64,000 nt of DNA. Source: Gammaproteobacteria bacterium. GTDB taxonomy: Bacteria; Pseudomonadota; Gammaproteobacteria; Steroidobacterales; Steroidobacteraceae. Every line of letters starts with the position of its first letter. The stretch's first letter is position 1. Position numbers and translations under genes: made by a program. Below are positions 42,786-52,662 of the stretch, in pieces. The notes under the pieces are model-generated. The model saw nothing but the letters and a program-made list of their open reading frames with translations. It made no database searches and had not been told where the DNA came from. The stretch spans positions 40,739-104,738 of the forward strand of contig PLUE01000025.1 of NCBI GenBank assembly GCA_003164785.1, read 5' to 3'.

Positions 42786-44899
42786 ACTTCGCACATCCCT
42801 CCCTGCTGCTGGCGGGCGTATTGGCACTGGCGGCGATGCTGTGGACCTGGCGGCGTCACGATGCCTGGCAGCGCCGGGCGCTCGAACGCTTCATCTCGCC
42901 GCATCTGCGCGCCCAGCTGCTGCAGTCGGTGTCCGCCAGCCGCCGCACCCTGCGGCGCACCTTGTTGGGGTCGTCCGTCGCGCTGCTGTGCATCGCCCTC
43001 GCCGGCCCTCAGGCAGGGTATCGCTGGGAGACCATGACGCGCCGCGGCAACGACATCATCTTCGCGGTCGACACGTCGCGCAGCATGCTGACGCCCGACG
43101 TGAAGCCGAACCGGCTGGCGCGCGCCAAACTCGCCATCGACGATTTCGTGTCGCGCTTGAACGGCGATGCCGTGGGACTGGTGGCCTTCGCGGGCAGCGC
43201 GTTCCTGCAATGTCCGATCACGCTCGACATCGGCGCATTTCACGAATCGCTGGCCGCACTCGACACCCACGTCATCCCGCGTGGCGGCACCGATATCTCG
43301 AGCGCCATTCGCGAAGCCCAGGCCGCCCTGCAGAACCGTGCGGGCAGCGACAAGATCTTGATCCTCGTCACCGATGGCGAGGATCTCGAGGGCGATGCGC
43401 TCGCGACCGCCAAGGCCGCCGCGCAGCACGATGGTCTGAAGATCTACACGGTGGGCGTGGGCTCGGCCAACGGCGACCTCATTCCGCTGCCCGCGGATCA
43501 GGGCGGCGGGTTCCTGAAGGACAGCAGCGGCAAACTCGTCAAGTCGCGTCTCGACGAATCCGCCTTGAAGGCGCTGGCCCAGGCGACCGGCGGAATCTAC
43601 GCGCCGCTCGGCGCCGAGAACCAGGGGCTCGACACCATTTATCAGGCCGCGGTGGCGCCGCTCGCCAAGCACGATCTCGCCGCGCGCTCGCAGAAAATCT
43701 ACACCGAGCGCTTCCAGTGGCCGCTCGCCCTGTCGCTCGCCCTCCTGATCGGCAGTCTCGTGATGGGCACCCGTCGGGAACCGGCGACGGGCGCCGGCCG
43801 CACGCCCGCGCCGGGCACGCGCGCGCCGGCGACTGCGGCCGGAGCGCCGCTCGGCCTGTCAGGCGCGTCTGCTCGCTGGGCGGCGCCGACGCTCCTGCTC
43901 GTGCTCGGCACGCTGGGCGGTCTGCTGCTCGCGCACCCGGCCGAGGCCTCGCCGGCGAACGCGGCCAAGGCCTATGCCCAGGGCGATTTTGCCGCCGCAC
44001 AGAAGGACTATGCCGCGGCCGTGGCCCATGACCCGAAGCAGCCCATCCTGCAATTCGATGCCGGCGCCGCGGCCTACAAGGCGGGCGCCTACACCGATGC
44101 CGCCCGCGCCTTTCAAGCCTCGGTCGACGCCGCGCAATCCGGCAACGCCAAGCGCCTCGCGGATCAAGAGGATGCCTATTACAACTTGGGCAACACCCTG
44201 TACCGCGAAGGCCAGAAGACCCAGCAGAGCAACGTGCAGCAAACCATCGACACCTGGACGCACGCGGTCAAAGCCTACGACGCGGCGCTGCAGCTGCGTG
44301 CCGGCGACGCCGACGGCAAGTTCAACCGCGATCTCGTGAACCGCAAACTCGCGGCATTGGAAAAGCAGCAGCAGCAGCAACAACAACAAAAGCAGCAGAA
44401 TCAATCCGCGCAGAACCAATCGAAGCAGGATCAATCGAAGCAGCAGGGCCAATCCAAACAGGGTCAGCCCGACCAGGATCGGTCCCAGCAACCGCAGTCG
44501 GCGCAATCGAAACCCTCACCGGGACAGAGCCAGCCGAAACCCGGCCAGCAACAAGCGGGTCAGCAGCAACCAGATCAACAACAGCCAGAGCAGCAGCAGC
44601 AAGCCAAGGGACAAGGTCAACCGCAGAGCGGTGGCGAGCAGCCGCAGTCGGCCCAGGCCTCGCCGAAGCCCGGCCAGGGCACCCCGCGTCCGGACCGTGG
44701 CCCAGGCAATGCCGCGGGCGGCGCGCAAACCGCCGCGCAGGCCGGCGATGATGCGCGTCAAGCCGGCGGAATGAGCCGCCAGGAAGCGCGCGCGTTGCTC
44801 GATTCCGTGAAGGACGAGGAACACCGCGCGCCGGCGGCACCGGTGGCCCGCAACGGCGATAATGTCGGCGGGCCGGATGAACCCCTGAAGGATTGGTGA
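42782..44899 (+). CDS. BatB/BatC fusion with Gln-rich tail
   Basis: 705 residues. Residues ~5-20 and 60-80 are hydrophobic helices. A VWA domain with MIDAS FAVDTSRSMLTPDV follows to ~residue 310; a third helix lies near 320-340 and a fourth near 360-390. Residues ~395-525 are TPR repeats (KAYAQGDFAAAQKDY, AYYNLGNTLYREG) of the BatC type. Residues ~528-630 are almost pure Gln/Ser/Pro, low-complexity. In Bacteroides, BatB and BatC are separate proteins; here they are one chain. The ATG overlaps the batA stop as ATGA. Confidence 0.86.
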   Translation: MNFAHPSLLLAGVLALAAMLWTWRRHDAWQRRALERFISPHLRAQLLQSVSASRRTLRRTLLGSSVALLCIALAGPQAGYRWETMTRRGNDIIFAVDTSRSMLTPDVKPNRLARAKLAIDDFVSRLNGDAVGLVAFAGSAFLQCPITLDIGAFHESLAALDTHVIPRGGTDISSAIREAQAALQNRAGSDKILILVTDGEDLEGDALATAKAAAQHDGLKIYTVGVGSANGDLIPLPADQGGGFLKDSSGKLVKSRLDESALKALAQATGGIYAPLGAENQGLDTIYQAAVAPLAKHDLAARSQKIYTERFQWPLALSLALLIGSLVMGTRREPATGAGRTPAPGTRAPATAAGAPLGLSGASARWAAPTLLLVLGTLGGLLLAHPAEASPANAAKAYAQGDFAAAQKDYAAAVAHDPKQPILQFDAGAAAYKAGAYTDAARAFQASVDAAQSGNAKRLADQEDAYYNLGNTLYREGQKTQQSNVQQTIDTWTHAVKAYDAALQLRAGDADGKFNRDLVNRKLAALEKQQQQQQQQKQQNQSAQNQSKQDQSKQQGQSKQGQPDQDRSQQPQSAQSKPSPGQSQPKPGQQQAGQQQPDQQQPEQQQQAKGQGQPQSGGEQPQSAQASPKPGQGTPRPDRGPGNAAGGAQTAAQAGDDARQAGGMSRQEARALLDSVKDEEHRAPAAPVARNGDNVGGPDEPLKDW

Positions 44900-46794
44900 G
44901 TATCGTGAACAGTACAATGTTGAAACGTATCGGTGTGGCGGTGATCGCCCTGGCGTGTCTGTCGGTGGCGGGCTGGGCCGCCGCCGCCCAGCCGTCCGTG
45001 ACGCAACGGCTCGAGCCCACCACCATCGGGCGCGGCGAAGCCGCACGCCTGACCATTGCCGCCTCCGGCACCAGCGCGCCGGCCGTAACGCCGCCCATGG
45101 TCAATGGCCTGGAATTCGTCGCCATCGGCCAATCGCAACGGGTGGAGTCCGTCAACGGCGTCACCAGCGCCACCACCTCGGTGACCTACCAGGTCATCCC
45201 GCGCCAGGCCGGCGTATTCACCATTCCCAGCCTGACGCCGGGATCCCAGCCGTTGGTCTTGACCGTGCAGAACGGCGGCGCCGCGGGCAATGCCAATGGC
45301 AGCGTCAATGGGCGCGGCGCCGGCGGCGGCCAATCCCAGGCAGCGCCGGCCCGCGCGGCGCCGGGCGGCAGCGTCGCCCGCCTCAGCGCGGATGGCAGCG
45401 CCTTCGTGCGGCTGCGCCTGTCCAAGCACGAGCTGTACGTGGGCGAGCGGATCCCCGTCGACATCGAGGTCGGCACGCGCGACGGATTGGTGGCCTCGCT
45501 CGACGGCCTGCCCACGCTCAACGGCGATGCCTTCACGCTCGACAAGCTCGCGGCGCAGCCGCAGCGCAGCCAGGAGATGATCGACGACCAGCCGTTCACG
45601 GTCTTCACCTGGCACAGCGCGCTGTCGGCCATCAAGCCGGGCAGCTTGTCGTTGACCATGGAGACGCCGCTCACCGTGCGCATCCCCATGGCGCGCCCGG
45701 ACATGCGCATGTTCGCGGACGAGGGCATGGACGATTTCTTCAACGATCCGAACCTGCAAGGTTTCTTCGGCGGCGCGACCCAGAAGCAGGTGACCGTCTC
45801 GAGTTCGCCGACGGTGTTCGACGTTCTGCCGCTGCCCACCGCGGATCGTCCGGCGGATTTCAGCGGTGCCGTCGGCAGCTTTACCCTGAGCAGCGACCTG
45901 TCCGACGCCAAGGCCACCGAGGGAGATCCGGTGACGCTGCACCTGCACGTCTCGGGCAGCGGCAATTTCGATCGCGTCAACACCCGCATGCTGCACGATG
46001 TCGACCATTGGAAGACCTATGCCCCGACCGCGACGTTCGCACCGGCGGACGAGATCGGTTATCGCGGCGAGAAGACCTTCGATCAGCCGGTCATCGCCAC
46101 GCAGCCCGGCGAGCAGTCCCTGCCGCCCGTCTCGTTCAGCTGGTTCGATCCCACGACCCGGCGCTATGTCGAGGCGCACACCCAGCCGCTGCGCGTCGCG
46201 GTCACGGCGGCGCCGGCGGCGGACACCGCGCTGGCGCGCAACGCCAACCCGACCGCCGGCGGCGCCCCCGATGCGGGCGCGGTCGGCGCAGCCCCCGCCG
46301 CAGCGGCCGACGGGTTGCGTCCCGATCATGTCGACGACGGGCACGCGGTCGCGTCCCTGCTACCGCACTACTATCAGCCGGCCTACCTGGTCGCGCCGTC
46401 CGCATTTCTGCTTGCCTTGCTGGGCGCGGGCTTTTGGAGCCGTCGTCGCGACGCGCGCGCCGGGGCCGCTCGGGCGGCGCGTGCACGCGCGGAATCGCTA
46501 CGCACCGAACCGCTGATCGAGCAGATGGGAGAGGCCGCCCGCACGGGCAATGCCGAGCTCTTTCTGCGCTCCGCACGCCTGGCCGTACAGCGCGCGCTGG
46601 CGACGCAATGGCAGGTGCCGCCGGACACTCTCACGCTCGAGCAGATCGAGGCCCGCCTGGGCAAGCAGACCGAACTGGCGCAGCTGTTCGAGTTCGCCGA
46701 CGAGGCCAGCTACTCGCGCGTCAAGCTGAGCCCGCTCGATTTCAAACATTGGCAAAACTGGGTCATGGGTCAAGTGAGCGAGGCATTATCATGA
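44896..46794 (+). CDS. batD: BatD-type membrane protein
   Basis: 632 residues. The start is uncertain: GTG 44896, which overlaps the previous stop as GTGA like the rest of the operon, is preferred; TTG 44893, GTG 44905 and ATG 44917 are alternatives. The signal peptide (IGVAVIALACLSVAGWAAAA) precedes beta-rich Ig-like domains (VTYQVIPRQAGVFTIP, YVGERIPVDIEVG, KATEGDPVTLHLHVSGSGN) characteristic of BatD (aerotolerance). A C-terminal TM (FLLALLGAGFWSRRR) leads to a cytoplasmic tail. Ends with a 4-base overlap to the next gene. Confidence 0.88.
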   Translation: MSIVNSTMLKRIGVAVIALACLSVAGWAAAAQPSVTQRLEPTTIGRGEAARLTIAASGTSAPAVTPPMVNGLEFVAIGQSQRVESVNGVTSATTSVTYQVIPRQAGVFTIPSLTPGSQPLVLTVQNGGAAGNANGSVNGRGAGGGQSQAAPARAAPGGSVARLSADGSAFVRLRLSKHELYVGERIPVDIEVGTRDGLVASLDGLPTLNGDAFTLDKLAAQPQRSQEMIDDQPFTVFTWHSALSAIKPGSLSLTMETPLTVRIPMARPDMRMFADEGMDDFFNDPNLQGFFGGATQKQVTVSSSPTVFDVLPLPTADRPADFSGAVGSFTLSSDLSDAKATEGDPVTLHLHVSGSGNFDRVNTRMLHDVDHWKTYAPTATFAPADEIGYRGEKTFDQPVIATQPGEQSLPPVSFSWFDPTTRRYVEAHTQPLRVAVTAAPAADTALARNANPTAGGAPDAGAVGAAPAAAADGLRPDHVDDGHAVASLLPHYYQPAYLVAPSAFLLALLGAGFWSRRRDARAGAARAARARAESLRTEPLIEQMGEAARTGNAELFLRSARLAVQRALATQWQVPPDTLTLEQIEARLGKQTELAQLFEFADEASYSRVKLSPLDFKHWQNWVMGQVSEALS

Positions 46795-47498
46795 AACGGT
46801 TCGGCATAAGGTTCGGCGCGATGACGCTGTCGCTGGGTCTGCTGCTGACGATGGCGGCTGCGCACGCCAGCGCGGCGGCCGAGGCTCCCGCGCGGGACGC
46901 GGAACATTATTCCGCGGCGGCGTTGTACAACGCCGGCAACGCGTACGCCCGGGCGGGCAAGCCGGCGCTGGCGGTCCTCGAGTACGAGCGCGCCCGCCTG
47001 CTGGCACCCCACGACCCGGACCTCCAGGCCAATCTGCGCGCGGTGTGGGACAAGGCTGGCGTTGCCGGGCAGACCCGGTCGTGGTTCGAGGCGCACGGCC
47101 GCATCGCCGGCCCCGACACGATGTACTGGCTCGGCTGCGTGGGCGTGCTGCTCGCCGGCGGCGCCTACCTCGCGGCCGGGCTGGGGCGCAGACGCCGGGG
47201 GGCACTGACCGCGGCTGCGCTCATCGGTGTCGCCCTGCTCGGCGCCAGTGTCTGCGACGCCCTCGCCACCGCGTCGACGCTGCGCGCGGCCGTGGTGATC
47301 CAGGCATCGCCGGCCGGCGCATCCCCGATCGCCGCTGCGGAGCCGCTGTTTACCGTGCCCGCCGCGGCGCTGGTCCATGTGCGGGACGAGTATCGCGACT
47401 TCGCGCTGGTCCGTGACCTGCAAGGCCGTGACGGCTGGGTGGCCCGCGGCAATCTGATGCGTATCGTTCCGCTCACGCCAGCGGCAGCGCGACCGTGA
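46791..47498 (+). CDS. BatE-type TPR/SH3 membrane protein
   Basis: 235 residues. Signal peptide ([17 protein letters not shown]), TPR ([32 protein letters not shown]) near residues 40-90, two TM helices (~105-155), and a C-terminal SH3-like part with [23 protein letters not shown]. This order is that of BatE, the last gene of bat operons. The 3' end overlaps the convergent sensor kinase gene by 26 bases. Confidence 0.83.
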   Translation: MKRFGIRFGAMTLSLGLLLTMAAAHASAAAEAPARDAEHYSAAALYNAGNAYARAGKPALAVLEYERARLLAPHDPDLQANLRAVWDKAGVAGQTRSWFEAHGRIAGPDTMYWLGCVGVLLAGGAYLAAGLGRRRRGALTAAALIGVALLGASVCDALATASTLRAAVVIQASPAGASPIAAAEPLFTVPAAALVHVRDEYRDFALVRDLQGRDGWVARGNLMRIVPLTPAAARP

Positions 47499-48867
47499 AC
47501 ACGGACCCCTCACCGGTCGCGCTCTCCACCGACACCTCGCCGCCATGGGCCGCGACGATGGCCTTCACCAGGCTCAAGCCCAGCCCCAGGCCGCGCTGCG
47601 AGCGACTCTTGTCGCCGCGATAGAGCCGTGCCCAGATGCGCGGTTGTTCGTCGGCGGAGATGCCCATGCCGGTGTCGGCGAACCGCACCTGCAGGCGGCC
47701 GTCGAGGGCGCGGCAGCTCAACGTGACCGAACCGCCGTCGGCGGTGTATTTCACGGCGTTGTCGAGCAGATTGGCGAACACCTGGCGCATCCGGTTCGCG
47801 TCCACCGACGCCATGCAGGTGTCCCCGGCATCGGTGCGGATCTCGATACGCTTCTCCTCCGCCACCAGCTGGTACATATCGACCACGTTGGCCAACAGCG
47901 CGGCAATCGAGGTGGGCTCGCGCTTGAGCGCCATCACACCCGACTCCGCCTCGCTGATGTCCATGAGCGTCGTGAGCATGGTCAACACGCGGTCGGCTTC
48001 CTCGACGCAATCCGCCAATGCCTCGCGGGCCGTCGGGTCCGAGGTGGTCTGCACCGCCACCTCCGCGATGCCGCGCATGCGCGCGAGCGGGGTGCGCAGA
48101 TCGTGCGCGACGTTGTCGAGCGCCTCGCGCATGCCCTGGATGAGTCCCTGGTTCTTGTCGAGGACCCGGTTGAACTGCAACGCCAGGTCGGCCAGGTCGG
48201 TCTGGTGCGGCGACACCCGCACCCGCGCCGACAGATTGCCGGTGTCGATGATCGAGCGCGCCGTCGCCACCACTTCGCGCACCGGCTGCGTGGCCCGATA
48301 CGCCACATAGGCGCCGCCGAAGACCCCCAGGAACAATGCCGGGGTCATCACCAGCAGGAAGTTCACCCGGAAGGGCTCGAGGACAGCCTCGCGATTGTTG
48401 GTGGTGCGGCCCACCTCCAAGGTCGCGCCGTTCGGCAGCCGGGTGGATGCCACGGTGACGTCGCTCTCCTCGTCCTTCGGAATGCGCAGCCAGACCAGAT
48501 GCGCGGGGTCGCCGCCGGGCTGCAGGGCCGCGGCATCGAACTGCACCCAGTCCTCGGGAACGTTCAGCAGCAGCGCCGTGCCGCTGGGATTCGCGACCCG
48601 CACGAAGAACGTGCGCGTCTTCTCCGCCTCGCGGCTGCGGCGCACGAAGTCCTGCAAGGCCGCCAGTCCGCCGTCCTCGTAGATGGTGGCGCAGGCCTTC
48701 AGGCGGGTTTCGATGACCTCATGGTCCTTGCGTTCGAGCGCCGCGGCCAGCAGCACGTACAGCAGACCGAACAGGATGCCGGCGCTCACCGTGAACAGCA
48801 GCGCATACCACAGGCTCAAGCGAACCGTGAAGCTGCGCAGGAGGCTGTTACGCAGTCTTGAGAACAT
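47473..48867 (-). CDS. Sensor histidine kinase
   Basis: 464 residues. Two TM helices (residues ~12-37 and ~168-192) flank a ~130-residue periplasmic sensor domain; a HAMP linker follows, then HisKA ([15 protein letters not shown], phospho-His near residue 254), and HATPase ([48 protein letters not shown]). Partner of the response regulator just upstream, whose 3' end it overlaps by 20 bases. The signal sensed is unknown. Convergent with the bat operon. Confidence 0.93.
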   Translation of the reverse strand: MFSRLRNSLLRSFTVRLSLWYALLFTVSAGILFGLLYVLLAAALERKDHEVIETRLKACATIYEDGGLAALQDFVRRSREAEKTRTFFVRVANPSGTALLLNVPEDWVQFDAAALQPGGDPAHLVWLRIPKDEESDVTVASTRLPNGATLEVGRTTNNREAVLEPFRVNFLLVMTPALFLGVFGGAYVAYRATQPVREVVATARSIIDTGNLSARVRVSPHQTDLADLALQFNRVLDKNQGLIQGMREALDNVAHDLRTPLARMRGIAEVAVQTTSDPTAREALADCVEEADRVLTMLTTLMDISEAESGVMALKREPTSIAALLANVVDMYQLVAEEKRIEIRTDAGDTCMASVDANRMRQVFANLLDNAVKYTADGGSVTLSCRALDGRLQVRFADTGMGISADEQPRIWARLYRGDKSRSQRGLGLGLSLVKAIVAAHGGEVSVESATGEGSVFTVALPLA

Positions 48868-49525
48868 AGCCCACGCCGCGAATGGTATGCATGAGCTTCT
48901 GGGCGAAGTTCTTCTCCAGCTTCGATCGCAGGCGATGGGCCAGAACGTCCACCACGTTGGTCTGCGGATCGAAGCTGTAGTCCCAGATATGCTCGAGGAT
49001 CATGGTCTTGGTGACCGGCCGGCCGGGATGACGCATCAGCAATTCGAGGAGCGCGAACTCCCGGCTCTGCAGGTCGATCTTCTGCCCGCCGCGCGTCACT
49101 TCGCGGGTCAGCAGGTTCATCGATACGTCGGCCACGGTCAGCGTGGTCGGGTCCGCCACGTGTGTCGCGCGCCGGATCAGCGCCTGCAGTCGCGCGAGCA
49201 GTTCGGAGAAGGCGAACGGCTTGGTGAGGTAATCGTCGGCGCCGGCCTGCAATCCCGCGACCCGGTTGTCGACGCTCGCCATGGCGGAGAGCAGCAGCAC
49301 GGGGACCAGGCTCTTGCGCTCCTGGCGGATGCGGCGCAGCACGCTCAGCCCATCGAGCTGCGGCAGCATGATGTCCAGCACCAGCGCGTCATAGGGCACC
49401 GACTCGACCAACGACAGCGCGGCTTCGCCGTCGGCCGCATGGTCGACGGCGAAGCCGCTTTGCTTCAGCCCATTGACGATGAAGGAAGCGATCTTGTCGT
49501 CGTCTTCGATTACGAGGATGCGCAT
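48848..49525 (-). CDS. OmpR-family response regulator
   Basis: 225 residues. Receiver domain with acidic pocket IEDDD at residues 6-10, phospho-acceptor Asp51 ([12 protein letters not shown]), Ser80 and Lys102 (YLTKPF). The C-terminal winged helix ([44 protein letters not shown]) is OmpR/PhoB type. Transcribed before and overlapping the sensor kinase gene. Target genes not evident; a nuclease gene lies directly upstream. Confidence 0.94.
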   Translation of the reverse strand: MRILVIEDDDKIASFIVNGLKQSGFAVDHAADGEAALSLVESVPYDALVLDIMLPQLDGLSVLRRIRQERKSLVPVLLLSAMASVDNRVAGLQAGADDYLTKPFAFSELLARLQALIRRATHVADPTTLTVADVSMNLLTREVTRGGQKIDLQSREFALLELLMRHPGRPVTKTMILEHIWDYSFDPQTNVVDVLAHRLRSKLEKNFAQKLMHTIRGVGYVLKTA

Positions 49526-49540
49526 GGTGAACCGACCGTA

Positions 49541-50392
49541 TCACGGCCAGAGCGCCGCGGGAGAGGTCTTCAGGGCGCGGCGCACGGACGCCGCGAGCGC
49601 CGGCATGAACTCGATGCCGGTCTCGCGCTCGATGCGATCGATCGAGGTGATGTACGGCTCGAGCCGGCAGGGGCATTGGGTGTCCGTATTCGGCATGACG
49701 AAAGCGATGGCCTTCCACGCGCCCTGCTCCTGCACGACGATGATCTTGTAGAAACCGACCGGCACCGCCACCGCGTCCTTGCCGATGGTCCGGCGTTGAC
49801 AATGCTGCTGCGCCGGCGTCGCCGCCCGCAATCGTTGACCGCAACGAATCGGGCCGGTCCACTCGTAGGCGTGGCCATACTCCCTCACCCACGCCCGAGT
49901 CTGCTCCTCGAGCATCGTCCATATTCCGCGATTCAACGACGGACGCTGGGGCGCCATGTTCGACAGGTAGAAGGTCTCGCTTTTCAACAGCGGGTCCCGG
50001 GTCTGATTGCCGGCGGCCGCCTGATGACCGCGGTCATAGCCGGAACCGGCATAGTCGTCGGGGTAGGCCTTGGCCCCCAGGAGAATGGGGTCGGCCTTGA
50101 AGGCGTCGTGACGGGCGACATGACCGCCCAACTGAGCCGCGCCCACGCTCTCGCAGACCCAGAGCGGAATCTTGTCCGCGGCACTGTGCTCGAGCACGTA
50201 TCCCTTGCGCAGCACCAATTCCGTCGGTCCGACGTCTGCATCGGCATCCCGCGGGATGCCCCCGAGGCAACTGGCCTCGACGAGGGATGTCGGGCGCGGT
50301 GCATGCGTCGCGCAGCCCTGCACGAGACAGAGGCCGATGACGACGAGATGGAGACGCGCGCGCCTGCGGACCACGCTGATGATTGGACTCAT
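49541..50392 (-). CDS. DNA/RNA non-specific endonuclease, exported
   Basis: 283 residues. An N-terminal basic-hydrophobic leader ends in a lipobox-like VQGC (Cys27), so an outer-membrane or periplasmic lipoprotein is likely. The catalytic motif YDRGHQAAAGNQ (residues ~118-129) belongs to the NUC1/NucA family, with the metal-binding Asn-x-x-P-Q and NRGIWTMLEEQTR following. It may degrade external nucleic acids or act against invading DNA. It lies 15 bases upstream of the response regulator, so may share a transcript. Confidence 0.85.
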   Translation of the reverse strand: MSPIISVVRRRARLHLVVIGLCLVQGCATHAPRPTSLVEASCLGGIPRDADADVGPTELVLRKGYVLEHSAADKIPLWVCESVGAAQLGGHVARHDAFKADPILLGAKAYPDDYAGSGYDRGHQAAAGNQTRDPLLKSETFYLSNMAPQRPSLNRGIWTMLEEQTRAWVREYGHAYEWTGPIRCGQRLRAATPAQQHCQRRTIGKDAVAVPVGFYKIIVVQEQGAWKAIAFVMPNTDTQCPCRLEPYITSIDRIERETGIEFMPALAASVRRALKTSPAALWP

Positions 50393-50459
50393 GATGAGCA
50401 GATCCGCGCCTTCACCGACGGCATCGATCGGGATATTCTGAAGGTCGTTTCGCTATACG

Positions 50460-50969
50460 TCAGACTGGCGAACTGCGCGGTGTCGATCGAGCGGCGGAGT
50501 CGCTGACGGGGCGAGCGGCGGTCTTCGCATCGCCGTGGACCAATAGAACCGGAATCGTGGTCCCCCGCACGACGCTTTCGGCATCGCTGCCCATGGCGAG
50601 CCGACGCAATCCGCGGCGACCGTGCGTGCCCATGACGATGAGATCGGCGCCCCACTTGGCGGCGTGCTCGATGATGAGCGGCGCCGGCTGACCGCCAAGA
50701 CCTTCCAGCACCACGGTCTCGAACGGCAGACCGAAGTGGCGCACCAACGCTTCCGCGTCGCGCACCACGGTTTGGCTGCTTTCGCGCTGCGCCTCGTACA
50801 GGTCACCGGCGTAGGTCCCGACCGCATAATCGGCTTCGAGGACGTGCTCATTCACGATGTGCAGCAGACACACTCGTCCGGCCTGATTGATCGCGAATTG
50901 GATGGCTTCCATCAAACCACGGGTGGAGGTGTCACTGCCGTCCACCGGCACGAGAATTCTCTGATACAT
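50460..50969 (-). CDS. Universal stress protein
   Basis: 169 residues from the ATG at 50969, which has a GGAGG ribosome site; the longer frame to 51029 lacks one. UspA family: MYQRILVPVDGSDTSTRGL at the N-terminus and the ATP-binding GTHGRRGLRRLAMGSDAESV (G-x2-G-x9-GS). Binds ATP and helps survival in stationary phase or stress. Confidence 0.92.
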   Translation of the reverse strand: MYQRILVPVDGSDTSTRGLMEAIQFAINQAGRVCLLHIVNEHVLEADYAVGTYAGDLYEAQRESSQTVVRDAEALVRHFGLPFETVVLEGLGGQPAPLIIEHAAKWGADLIVMGTHGRRGLRRLAMGSDAESVVRGTTIPVLLVHGDAKTAARPVSDSAARSTPRSSPV

Positions 50970-51083
50970 GAATCGCCTCCTCCGGTCTTCGCTGCAACAT
51001 TTGTACGCGCCCGACCAAGGCACGACCATCGCGACTTCCCCTCATCGCGCGTGGCTTCCCCTCATCGCGGGGCGACGCCGCCA

Positions 51084-51575
51084 TCAGCGTGACCGTGGCG
51101 GAGCGCCTGCACCGGTCGTGGTGGCGACGAATCGGTTGATGAGGTTCTCGAGCACCAACGCGGATTGAGTGCTCTTGATCTCGCTCCCCCCGTGCAGGAA
51201 GTGGTCGGAACCCCCGGGGTCGAGCCGGATAAATTGCCCGCCCAGCAGATCGGCGGTGTTGACGGACGCCGTGGAGTCATCCGGAATCCCCTGGTACCGA
51301 GCATAGATCTGCATCGTCACGAGAGCCCTGTAATCGTGGGGGTTCAAGCCGACGTCGCTGACGCGCCCGATGGTGACGCCCGCGACCACGACCGGGGCGC
51401 CCGCTTTGAGATACCCCACGTCGGTGAAACTCGCCATGACCTGGTAGGCCTTACCTTCGCCGCCGACCTGCACGATATTGCCGGGAATCTGATCGATGAG
51501 GTAGCCGAATACGAGGAATCCCACCAGCGCAAACGCACCGGTGCCGATCCCCCGAAGGCGTCTGGTTCGACCCAT
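51084..51575 (-). CDS. Lone MlaD-type lipid-transport protein
   Basis: 163 residues. A single N-terminal TM helix (GAFALVGFLVFGYLI) and an MCE/MlaD domain (ASFTDVGYLKAGAPVVVAGVTIGRV, LLGGQFIRLDPGG). MlaD forms the inner-membrane hexamer of the phospholipid transporter. The usual neighbours mlaE, F, B and C are absent here; it may be a second copy. Confidence 0.82.
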   Translation of the reverse strand: MGRTRRLRGIGTGAFALVGFLVFGYLIDQIPGNIVQVGGEGKAYQVMASFTDVGYLKAGAPVVVAGVTIGRVSDVGLNPHDYRALVTMQIYARYQGIPDDSTASVNTADLLGGQFIRLDPGGSDHFLHGGSEIKSTQSALVLENLINRFVATTTGAGAPPRSR

Positions 51576-51695
51576 GGGCGTCCACCCTCATTTTTTTCGT
51601 CATTGAGCCGGACTTGGCACCTCGAGAATAGCCTCTCCGCCGCGTCGTTCGCGTCCGGGGTCGATCTGCGTCCGAGCGTCGGAGATGGCTGTCGT

Positions 51696-52463
51696 TCAGC
51701 GTTTGCGGGCTTTGGGCAGCCAATATCCCTCGCGACCGTAATGCGCATGGATGGCCGTCTCATAGTCCCGATCCAAGACGGCCGCATGGTCGTAGGCCGG
51801 TGAGTCCTTGATCGCCTGGCGCGTCATATCGAGCGACACCGTGGACTCGGCCCAATTCACATTCGCCACCCATTCCGGCGAAACGATGACCTGATGGCCC
51901 AACCACCAATTGCTCGTATTGACGATGACGTAGCGGATGGCCCAGGACTTCTCGTCCACCAGAAAGCCGACTATGTGGCCGATGTCGCCGTCGGTGGCGT
52001 GCACGTAATAGCGCATGACGTCGTTGATGCTGCGCAGGTGCGGGTCGTCATGCAGGTGGTTCGCGGCATCCGCCCGACCACCCGGCCCCGCTCCCGCCTG
52101 CAAGATGTCCGGGAACATCCCGGCACCCCACAAACCGCCGCCACCCCAATAGTTCCCATAGCCGTAATAGCCGAGATAGCCCATTTCCTGCTGGCGCGAC
52201 ACCGGTCGGTCCGTATCGATGTTCGGGCTGCTGTTGACCTGGCTGCGCGTGACGGAAATGGGGAACACTTTCCCGGCATGGTCAGGATGACCGATCGAGA
52301 TCGGCGAGATGAGCACGTCGCGCTCCGGGTCGTCGCGCGTCTTCACGACCAGATACCGCACGACCCAGGCGTCGTCATCGAAATAAAAATCCATGACCTC
52401 GCCGATGAGGCCGTCGGTCGCACTGATGGCGTAGCCTTCCAAATTCTGGATATTCAGTAACAT
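51696..52463 (-). CDS. Double PRC-barrel protein
   Basis: 255 residues with two PRC-barrel modules: residues ~8-75 (GYAISATDGLIGEVMDFYFDDDAWVVRYLVV) and ~135-205 (ATDGDIGHIVGFLVDEKSWAIRYVIV). A Gly/Tyr-rich linker (YLGYYGYGNYWGGGGLWG) joins them. An AGGAG site precedes the ATG. Function is general (RNA or photosystem-associated fold); the exact role is unknown. Confidence 0.85.
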   Translation of the reverse strand: MLLNIQNLEGYAISATDGLIGEVMDFYFDDDAWVVRYLVVKTRDDPERDVLISPISIGHPDHAGKVFPISVTRSQVNSSPNIDTDRPVSRQQEMGYLGYYGYGNYWGGGGLWGAGMFPDILQAGAGPGGRADAANHLHDDPHLRSINDVMRYYVHATDGDIGHIVGFLVDEKSWAIRYVIVNTSNWWLGHQVIVSPEWVANVNWAESTVSLDMTRQAIKDSPAYDHAAVLDRDYETAIHAHYGREGYWLPKARKR

Positions 52464-52662
52464 GAGATCTCCTAGGATTGCGCGATGCGGTAGTTATACT
52501 CGCCCGTCGCCAGCCGGGCCATGGGGAACTCCGTCGCCGGCAGCGATTTCCCCTTAATCAACCACTGGCTGTGCTCAGGTCCGTTTTGTGTTGTGAGCGC
52601 GACATTTTCAGTGTCGGTTGCATTCAGTGTCAGCTTCTTCGGGTGCTCGAGGATCCTGCGCG

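Noticed and set aside
44955..46790. Long open frame overlapping batD in another phase
   Set aside because: Arg-rich shadow of batD; only its last part (from 46791) is a real gene.
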